DNA of 9,918 nucleotides from Candidatus Colimorpha enterica (GTDB lineage Bacteria; Bacillota; Clostridia; Oscillospirales; CAG-272): positions 1-9,918 of the forward strand of contig FR891074.1 of assembly GCA_000433515.1 (NCBI GenBank), given 5' to 3'. The notes under the pieces were generated by a model. It was not told where the DNA came from. It did no database searches and worked only from the letters and a program-made list of their open reading frames with translations. How positions within the stretch are numbered: the stretch's first letter is position 1; each line of letters opens with the position of its first letter. Position numbers and translations under genes: made by a program. This document shows, piece by piece, positions 4,826-9,918 of the stretch.

Positions 4826-5167
4826 TTGAAGATAACTTACGCAAATACAAGATTGGAAAAATATTTTAATAATTATAATTTAATGCAAAAAAAGATTCCT
4901 GCTGATTGGGTGAGAAGCGTTAAAAAAACGATGGACAGACTTGTAGCGGCTGACAAGTTTGGAGATTTCTTGTCGTTGGGCTTGGGCAAACCGGAACAAT
5001 TAAAAGGCGGGGGTGAACAAATTAGGTATTCGATACATGTGTCTGCAAATGCAAGATTGATTATTGAACTAAATGCAACATATGATACAGTAGTGATTTG
5101 TTCAGAAATTGAAGTAGAAGGAGTATGTGATTATCATGGCAGCAAAGAAAACTGGTATCTCTCTTGA
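4826..5167 (+). CDS. higB: HigB-like toxin (RelE/ParE superfamily)
   Basis: This 113-residue protein has the length and layout of HigB/killer-protein toxins, which act as ribosome-dependent mRNA endonucleases. It begins LKITYANTRLEKYF, has a helical middle (VRSVKKTMDRLVAADKFGDF), a variable loop with GKPEQLKGGGEQIRYSIHV and the closing strand VVICSEIEVEGVCDYH; the EIEDYH-like end is typical of the family. The start is taken as TTG at 4826 because GAGGTG (4815-4820) is correctly spaced; an upstream TTG (4805) lies inside the operator. A TTG start would keep toxin synthesis low. It precedes and overlaps the antitoxin gene by 32 bases, the toxin-first order of higBA. The substrate is inferred from the family; symbol use is by family. 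Confidence 0.82.
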   Translation: MKITYANTRLEKYFNNYNLMQKKIPADWVRSVKKTMDRLVAADKFGDFLSLGLGKPEQLKGGGEQIRYSIHVSANARLIIELNATYDTVVICSEIEVEGVCDYHGSKENWYLS

Positions 5168-6233
5168 TTTAATAATACATCCAGGAGAAACAATTGCTGA
5201 TGTTTTAGAAGAGAGAGGATTAACACAAGTCGAATTAGCCGCGCGTACGGGTGTAACACCAGCGTATATTAGTAACGTTATTTCTGGAAAAAAGAACATC
5301 TCAGCAAATTTCGCTATGAGTTTGGAATATGCGCTTGGTGTACCTAAGTCGTTCTGGCTGAATTTGCAGGCAAATTATGATGCCGAACTTCTTGAGTATA
5401 ATGAAGAACACACCATAACTGAAGAAGAAAAGAATGTTAGAAAGAAATTGTCGGAAATTATCAAGTATTTGCGGGATACACTGAAGATTCCGGAAAAGCA
5501 AAGTATTAATGATAATATACTGTCACTAAGAACCATATTTCAAGTCAGCAATTTATGCAATCTTAAAGATCTTGTGCCATCCGGAGCGTTTCGATTGGCT
5601 ACAAGTACAACCGTTGACCCATATGTATTAGGTGCTTGGTTGAGAATCTGTCAAATGGGGGCTAAAAGCGCTTTCGAGACACAATTTGATGAAGATGAAG
5701 TAAATACATTGATTGCTGAATTAAAAGCAATCATGACAAATGAACATTGTGATTTGCAAGCGGAATTGTCTTCTGTAATGATGAAACATGGCATAGACTT
5801 TTCTGTAGTGCACAATTTTAGAGGTGCTCCTGTACATGGATATATTTGTCAAAGATCAGATAATTGCTATCAAATGGCTTTAACCATTAGAGGTGCATAT
5901 GCTGATATTTTCTGGTTTTCGTTATTCCATGAATTGGGACACATTGTAAATGGCGACGTATCAAAAACGCAGAAGTTTATTGATATCGTAGAAACAGAAC
6001 AAACAAATCGCGAAATTGAAGCGGATAAATTTGCTACAAATGCTTTGATTGACCATCATGATTATATTAGATTTATACGTTCTGAGGATTTCTCGATTGG
6101 TTCAATCAAACGATTTGCTAAAACTCAAAACATTATGCCTTATATGGTCATAGGAAGATTGCAAAAAGAAGGCAAAGTTCCATATAATTGGTTTAGTGAT
6201 TATAAATTGAGATACAAGTGGGCAGAAAGATAA
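5136..6233 (+). CDS. higA: HigA-like antitoxin with ImmA/IrrE metallopeptidase domain
   Basis: This 365-residue protein is much longer than a plain HigA (about 100). Residues about 15-75 form the HigA-type XRE HTH: HPGETIADVLEERGLTQVEL, then TPAYISNVISGKKNIS. The C-terminal half is an ImmA/IrrE-type zinc peptidase with HELGH (265-269) and a third ligand in EIEAD (E295). It should neutralise the HigB-like toxin and repress the operon through the palindrome at 4797-4812. The peptidase half may cleave the protein itself or a partner in response to stress, as ImmA and IrrE do. ATG 5136 is chosen because AAGGAG (5118-5123) is 12 bases away, whereas a GTG at 5127 would be too close. A hairpin follows the stop (6249-6277). 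Confidence 0.85.
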   Translation: MAAKKTGISLDLIIHPGETIADVLEERGLTQVELAARTGVTPAYISNVISGKKNISANFAMSLEYALGVPKSFWLNLQANYDAELLEYNEEHTITEEEKNVRKKLSEIIKYLRDTLKIPEKQSINDNILSLRTIFQVSNLCNLKDLVPSGAFRLATSTTVDPYVLGAWLRICQMGAKSAFETQFDEDEVNTLIAELKAIMTNEHCDLQAELSSVMMKHGIDFSVVHNFRGAPVHGYICQRSDNCYQMALTIRGAYADIFWFSLFHELGHIVNGDVSKTQKFIDIVETEQTNREIEADKFATNALIDHHDYIRFIRSEDFSIGSIKRFAKTQNIMPYMVIGRLQKEGKVPYNWFSDYKLRYKWAER

Positions 6234-6248
6234 CTTAATGAATCACTA

Positions 6249-6277
6249 TAAGGCGCTACTTATCGAGTGGCGCCTTA
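6249..6277 (+). terminator. Hairpin after the higBA-like operon
   Basis: TAAGGCGC (6249-6256) pairs with GCGCCTTA (6270-6277). The stem extends by a T-G wobble and ACT/AGT to about 12 bp with a 5-nt TATCG loop. There is no good T-run, so it may be a weak terminator or an RNA-stabilising stem. Confidence 0.55.
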
Positions 6278-6327
6278 CGAATATATCGGATTCCGTTGGG
6301 AATTGGCATATATCAAGGAGATTGAAA

Positions 6328-6720
6328 ATGAAAAAACTGATACCGATATTATTATCCGCGCTGATGTTTACAGGATGCGCGAGACCAAGCAATCATCAGA
6401 CCAACACCTATCGCAGCATCACTATGGACAAGGCTGTGAACATGATGGCACGGGAGACCGGCTATATTATCCTCGATGTGCGCCGTCCCGATGAGTTTGC
6501 CGCAGGGCATATCCCGAATGCCATCAATGTTCCTAACGAGAGCATTGGCACGGACGAGATTCCCGAGTTGCCCAACAAGGATCAACTTATCATGGTGTAT
6601 TGCCGAAGCGGTCGGCGCAGTAAAGAGGCGGCGGAAAAGCTGGTGAAACTCGGCTACACGAACATCGTAGAATTTGGCGGTATCATCGATTGGAAAGGCG
6701 AGACCGTGAGCGGAGAATGA
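6328..6720 (+). CDS. Rhodanese-like domain lipoprotein
   Basis: This 130-residue protein would be a sulfurtransferase anchored outside the cell membrane. Residues 1-17 (MKKLIPILLSALMFTGC) are a lipoprotein signal with FTGC lipobox, Cys17 being the lipidated residue. A single rhodanese domain follows: YIILDVRRPDEFAAGHIPNA, then VYCRSGRRSKEAAEKL with catalytic Cys92 in a CRSGRR loop, then the LGYTNIVEFGGIIDW end. AAGGAG (6315-6320) lies 7 bases before the ATG; an upstream in-frame ATG (6238) would destroy the signal peptide and is rejected. It is GC-richer than the genes on both sides, suggesting a different origin. A 36-codon ORF overlaps its stop. The sulfur acceptor is unknown; a link to the neighbouring defence genes is not evident. 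Confidence 0.9.
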   Translation: MKKLIPILLSALMFTGCARPSNHQTNTYRSITMDKAVNMMARETGYIILDVRRPDEFAAGHIPNAINVPNESIGTDEIPELPNKDQLIMVYCRSGRRSKEAAEKLVKLGYTNIVEFGGIIDWKGETVSGE

Positions 6721-6827
6721 CGGTTACGGTGCAATATTTGAACCGCAGGAAGCAAAGAATAAGGGCAACGTACGAGTTGTTTGAAAATAAGCGCGACGGA
6801 ATTATTAAGGTCGCGGTGGAGTGTTGA
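6717..6827 (+). CDS. 36-residue small ORF coupled to the rhodanese gene
   Basis: The ATG overlaps the rhodanese stop as ATGA, a translational-coupling arrangement, and GGAGA precedes it inside the rhodanese gene. The product reads MTVTVQYLNRRKQRIRATYE and ends DGIIKVAVEC: basic first half, beta-prone ends and one C-terminal Cys, with no membrane segment. I do not recognise it. Its base composition resembles the rhodanese gene rather than the SNF2 gene that follows. The -35 of the next promoter overlaps its stop codon. It could be real or chance. Confidence 0.45.
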   Translation: MTVTVQYLNRRKQRIRATYELFENKRDGIIKVAVEC

Positions 6828-6851
6828 ATTTTGTCGAAAATATGGTATAAT
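6824..6851 (+). promoter_or_regulatory. Promoter of the SNF2-HNH gene
   Basis: TTGAAT (6824-6829) and TATAAT (6846-6851) are 16 bp apart; the -10 is perfect. The transcript would start at about 6858 and give a short leader of about 25 bases, with GGAGG (6872-6876) 6 bases before the ATG at 6883. The gene is therefore transcribed on its own. Confidence 0.7.
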
Positions 6852-6882
6852 TAAAAAAAGTTACTCTTATTGGAGGTATTAA

Positions 6883-9657
6883 ATGGCAAGACCTTTTTCC
6901 TCAAAAGATGCTAAACTTATCATTGAAAAGCACTGTTTGATGATTTCAAGATTGACGAATGCATCTTCTCTTGATAAAAAATATAAAGAAAATATCAAAA
7001 ATGCCTCAGACAAATTGGCTGTACAAGAGGTCTTAGCTGTTTTGCGTGGAATTCCCGTTGAAAAATTAAACCGAGAGAAAAAGGGAATAAAAACTAAAAC
7101 CTTACGCGATCATAGATACTGCAACATGGCTGATTTGCATACTGCAAGCGTGTATCAGATAGCTTCTATAAAGGGCATAAGCGAAGATTCTGCATATACC
7201 ATAAAAAGAATGGTCAATGGCTTTGTTGAGCAAGCACGAAAGGAAGCAAAGATAAAATTAAGTGCGGACAATCGCAATTTGTCTGCTACAGAGTTAGTAA
7301 AAGCAATAGCTGTCTACAGAGGTAGTCTGAAAGGTGTTGACGCATGCAAAGAGCTTTTGTTTTATCACAAAGAAAGAGTGGAAGACACAATAGAAACTCT
7401 GAAACCGGCAACAAACGACTTCAAGTGGTTTTTTACATCAAAGGTGATAAAAAATAAAGCAATTGAGGCATACAACACTTTGGTTTCAATGACTGAAGAC
7501 GTATATTTTTTACGCGCTAATCATGAATTGTTAGAGCTTGATAAAAATGAGCAAATGCAAGGAAATGTAGCGTGGGAAGATTTTCAGAAAAATTCTGTTC
7601 AATTCTTTACAATACTTGAGGAGATAAATCCGGGTCTATTGGGAACAGATGACGCAATATATGGACTTCCTGAAGATCTTGCAAGAGAAATACAAGATGA
7701 ATGTCTTTTTCCAGATGGCTTACTATGTTCTCTTAGAAGATACCAAGAGTGGGGCGTTAAATATATTCTTCATCAAGAAAAAGTTTTACTTGGTGACGAA
7801 ATGGGTCTCGGAAAGACAATTCAAGCTATTGCAACTATGGTATCATTAAAAAATACTGGAGCAACGCATTTTGTGGTTGTTTGTCCTGCAAGCGTTGTGA
7901 CAAACTGGTGCAGAGAGATTGCGAAGCATAGTTTGCTTCGTGCAACTAAGGTGCATGGAGCAGGACGATCAATGGCATTGAGATCATGGATCCAGACAGG
8001 TGGTGTAGCAGTTACTACTTATGAAACAACATCGTATTTTAAGGTGGATGAAGATTTTAGATTTTCTTTACTTGTTGTTGATGAAGCACATTACATTAAA
8101 AATCCCGAGGCAAGAAGAACAGTTAACACTGTAGATTTAAGTCAACATGCCGATCGACTTCTGTTCATGACGGGTACTGCATTGGAAAATAAGGTAGATG
8201 AGATGATAGGTTTGATACAACTGCTACAGCCTAACATTGCTAATCAGGTAAAGCATATTGCTTTTATGTCTTCGGCTCCTCAGTTTAGAGAGAAGATAGC
8301 TCCAGTATACTACCGAAGAAAGCGTGAGGATGTTTTGACAGAACTTCCTGAATTGATAGAAAGCAAAGAATGGTGCTCTTTGTCTAAGGAAGAGGAAGAA
8401 TTGTATGAGCGTTCCATTCTTGAAAAAAGATATGCAGATGCGAGGAGAGTTTCTTGGAATGTTGATGACTTGAAAAACTCTTCAAAAGCAAAACGTCTTT
8501 TGGAAATTGTTGAACAAGCGGAGGCTGAGGACAGAAAAGTTATTGTCTTTTCGTTCTTTTTGGATACTATTCGAAAAATCAATCTTTTCCTTGGCAATCG
8601 TTGTATGAATCCAATTAACGGTTCTGTCACGCCGCAACGTAGACAAGAAATCATTGATGAGTTTGATAAAGCACCCGCAGGAGCCGTCTTAACTGCTCAG
8701 ATTCAATCTGGAGGTACAGGTCTTAACATTCAATCTGCAAGTGTTGTTGTGATTTGTGAACCTCAGTTCAAACCGTCTATTGAAAATCAAGCAATTTCAA
8801 GAGCATACCGTATGGGACAGTCAAGAAATGTACTAGTATATCGTCTCTTGTGCGAGGATACGATCGATGAAAAAATAACCGCAATGTTAGAAGACAAACA
8901 GGCTATTTTTGATGCATTTGCAGATAAATCTGTTGCGGCACGCGAAAGTCTAGAGTTGGATGAAAAGACATTTGGAAATATTATCAATGAAGAAATTGAA
9001 AGAATCAATGCTAAGTATAATAAGAGTGGTAAAAAGCCAGAATGGCAAGAAAATAAGGTTGGAAATACTTCTGACGAGTATCACGCCCAAATGAAATTAT
9101 CCTATGCTGAATTAGTAGAGTATTTGCTTAAAAAATATGGTGCAGCCAAAGAAGATTATTTCATAAACGACTCTTTTTCTACCAAGAACAAACGAGTTTC
9201 AAGGACGAAAGAAGGGCTTTACTGTCAACATATCGATGAAGATAAGGCAATTATGCTTTCGAATGACCAGTATGCGAGAAACAATCCTTTTTCGTATCAA
9301 AAAGCAGAGAGGTTGGTATATTGCAATATATTAGAACACTTACTGCTTCATATTAAAATTGCCGAGGAACCAAGAAACGCCGATGCAAATGAAAACGAAC
9401 TTCCCGGTATTGGTGGAGCAATTAATCTAATATGTAGAGAAGTTAATGATTTTTATGATGGCAAGATTCCCACACAAGAGTGGAAAGGGAATATAATGCG
9501 GCTTATAGAGGAAAACTTCGAGGATTATATTATGATGCTCGAACATCTTTGGGAAGTAATTCAAAAAGATTCAAGATACAGATCTATCATATTCAAAGAG
9601 GATTTGGCACAAGGATGGTACGGAAATATAGTTTCAAAGGTATATGATCGATTATAA
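6883..9657 (+). CDS. HhH-SNF2 ATPase-HNH-like nuclease fusion, 924 residues
   Basis: Domains in order: an N-terminal helical region with a helix-hairpin-helix DNA-binding motif (about 85-112, around ASIKGISEDSAYTIKRM); a helical linker (about 120-280); a complete SNF2/SF2 motor with motif I DEMGLGKT (305-312), motif II DEAH (400-403), motif III MTGTALEN (429-436), motif V SGGTGLNI (609-616) and motif VI QAISRAYRMGQ (636-646, Arg640 and Arg643); and a C-terminal domain (about 745-924) with YCQHIDED (780-787) and VYCNILEHLLLH (812-823). The last two resemble an HNH/beta-beta-alpha-metal site (His783, Cys814, His819, His823). The expected role is ATP-driven translocation on double-stranded DNA coupled to cleavage, like eukaryotic ZRANB3, which also joins SNF2 and HNH. 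No methyltransferase partner is present. It has its own promoter and is AT-rich. Anti-phage defence is inference; the motor is certain. Confidence 0.9.
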   Translation: MARPFSSKDAKLIIEKHCLMISRLTNASSLDKKYKENIKNASDKLAVQEVLAVLRGIPVEKLNREKKGIKTKTLRDHRYCNMADLHTASVYQIASIKGISEDSAYTIKRMVNGFVEQARKEAKIKLSADNRNLSATELVKAIAVYRGSLKGVDACKELLFYHKERVEDTIETLKPATNDFKWFFTSKVIKNKAIEAYNTLVSMTEDVYFLRANHELLELDKNEQMQGNVAWEDFQKNSVQFFTILEEINPGLLGTDDAIYGLPEDLAREIQDECLFPDGLLCSLRRYQEWGVKYILHQEKVLLGDEMGLGKTIQAIATMVSLKNTGATHFVVVCPASVVTNWCREIAKHSLLRATKVHGAGRSMALRSWIQTGGVAVTTYETTSYFKVDEDFRFSLLVVDEAHYIKNPEARRTVNTVDLSQHADRLLFMTGTALENKVDEMIGLIQLLQPNIANQVKHIAFMSSAPQFREKIAPVYYRRKREDVLTELPELIESKEWCSLSKEEEELYERSILEKRYADARRVSWNVDDLKNSSKAKRLLEIVEQAEAEDRKVIVFSFFLDTIRKINLFLGNRCMNPINGSVTPQRRQEIIDEFDKAPAGAVLTAQIQSGGTGLNIQSASVVVICEPQFKPSIENQAISRAYRMGQSRNVLVYRLLCEDTIDEKITAMLEDKQAIFDAFADKSVAARESLELDEKTFGNIINEEIERINAKYNKSGKKPEWQENKVGNTSDEYHAQMKLSYAELVEYLLKKYGAAKEDYFINDSFSTKNKRVSRTKEGLYCQHIDEDKAIMLSNDQYARNNPFSYQKAERLVYCNILEHLLLHIKIAEEPRNADANENELPGIGGAINLICREVNDFYDGKIPTQEWKGNIMRLIEENFEDYIMMLEHLWEVIQKDSRYRSIIFKEDLAQGWYGNIVSKVYDRL

Positions 9658-9738
9658 ATTAGGCAGCAAACACAGCTCGCGGTTACCGCTTTAAAACTAT
9701 CAAAAATCAGCCAAAAATAAACCTAAAATCTCCGCAAG

Positions 9739-9755
9739 TGGTCAAACATGTGGTC
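9739..9755 (+). repeat. Putative integrase arm-type site, right copy
   Basis: TGGTCAAACATGTGGTC matches the left copy at 143-159 in 14 of 17 positions, in the same orientation and with the same 12-bp half-site spacing. It lies about 150 bases from the tRNA end, comparable to the left copy's distance from its end. Flanking the core on both sides is the arrangement of arm sites around attP. Confidence 0.5.
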
Positions 9756-9765
9756 AAGTGCGAAA

Positions 9766-9809
9766 AATGGGCTTATTCAACCCCGAAAACAGGGAAGAAC
9801 AAGCCCATT
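9766..9809 (-). terminator. Long interrupted hairpin, terminator-like on the minus strand
   Basis: AATGGGCTT (9766-9774) pairs with AAGCCCATT (9801-9809). Inside, TTC/GAA and CCC/GGG continue the stem through symmetric 1x1 and 2x2 internal loops to an 8-nt loop. On the minus strand the stem runs into TTTTT, suiting termination of leftward transcription from the tRNA side. On the plus strand it lies after the SNF2 gene but lacks a T-run. Nothing else is visible in 9658-9738. Confidence 0.55.
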
Positions 9810-9863
9810 GATTATATTGCGAAAACACGAGATTTCGCGAGGATTTGCGAGAAAATAAAAGAA

Positions 9864-9891
9864 AAATCGGGAATCTTACGACTCCCGATTT
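9864..9891 (-). terminator. Terminator of the tRNA-Pro gene
   Basis: On the minus strand AAATCGGGAGTC pairs with GATTCCCGATTT through 12 bp (one G-T wobble) around a GTAA tetraloop, followed by TTTTTCTTTT. It begins one base after the tRNA CCA end, the normal position for a tRNA transcription terminator. It is also T-flanked on the plus strand and could work both ways. Confidence 0.85.
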
Positions 9892-9918
9892 TGGTCTGAG
9901 TGACAAGACTTGAACTTG
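9892..9918 (-). tRNA. tRNA-Pro 3' end, partial (cut by window edge)
   Basis: On the minus strand this reads residues about 50-76: T-stem CAAG, T-loop TTCAAGT, T-stem CTTGT, acceptor strand CACTCAG, discriminator A73 and encoded CCA. G72 with A73 is the bacterial tRNA-Pro pattern (C1-G72). The rest would lie beyond the right edge, or at the left edge if the sequence is circular, where residues up to 57 and a GGG anticodon are found. Its terminator follows immediately. Confidence 0.75.

Noticed and set aside
7649..7849. 66-codon ORF on the plus strand
   Set aside because: It is an alternative frame inside the SNF2 gene across motif I; the SNF2 frame is clearly the coding one.
6883..9657. Restriction-modification or DISARM-like multi-gene system
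   Set aside because: No methyltransferase, DrmA/B-like helicase or phospholipase-D protein is in the window; only the SNF2 gene is intact.
1..9918. CRISPR array or cas genes
   Set aside because: No regularly spaced repeats with unique spacers and no Cas-like motifs were seen; the repeats found are short and irregular.

Overview
The window looks like a compact accessory element from a Clostridia-like member of the Bacillota. The evidence is AAGGAGG-type ribosome binding sites, strong TTGACA/TATAAT promoters, a DUF6809-type small protein and an integrase fragment of the kind common in clostridial mobile elements. No marker gene fixes the species. Two base-composition classes alternate. Three small genes (3463-4162) and the rhodanese gene (6328-6720) are fairly GC-rich. 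The helicase remnants, the toxin-antitoxin pair and the large SNF2 gene are AT-rich. This suggests assembly from several sources.

Ends: both ends lie inside the same tRNA-like sequence, read on the minus strand. The last 27 bases hold the T arm, acceptor strand and CCA of a tRNA with proline features (G72, A73). The first 28 bases hold a GGG anticodon loop, variable loop and T-stem. The first and last 8 bases are identical, and joining the ends gives a continuous 3' part of tRNA-Pro(GGG). The window therefore looks like an element bounded by tRNA attachment repeats, or its excised circle. Three copies of a TGGTC-N5/6-TGTGGTC motif flank this core (two left, one right) and resemble integrase arm sites. 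No intact integrase is present, only a 47-codon N-terminal fragment at 4503-4646.

Layout: 1-540 holds the attachment region, repeats, hairpins and a consensus promoter. 555-764 is a small HTH regulator, followed by wreckage of two defence-type helicase genes: the 5' end of a DUF2075 gene (793-about 1275), a 3'-truncated IS3-family element on the minus strand (about 1276-2183), and an AAA/DUF2726 helicase-nuclease gene (about 2184-3380) that has lost its start and centre and carries a frameshift. 3463-4162 holds three small genes, the last DUF6809-like, ending at a strong terminator. 4163-4825 holds palindromes, a diverged repeat, the integrase fragment and a near-perfect promoter with a 16-bp palindromic operator. 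4826-6233 is a HigB-like toxin followed by a HigA-like antitoxin fused to an ImmA/IrrE metallopeptidase domain. 6328-6720 is a rhodanese lipoprotein with an overlapping 36-codon ORF. 6883-9657 is a 924-residue protein with an HhH motif, a complete SNF2 motor and a C-terminal HNH-like domain. 9658-9918 holds an arm site, two hairpins and the tRNA end.

Together this reads as a small defence island at a tRNA-Pro gene. The toxin-antitoxin module may stabilise it, an older helicase locus has been wrecked by an IS, and the intact SNF2-HNH protein is the best candidate for a working, poorly described defence effector.
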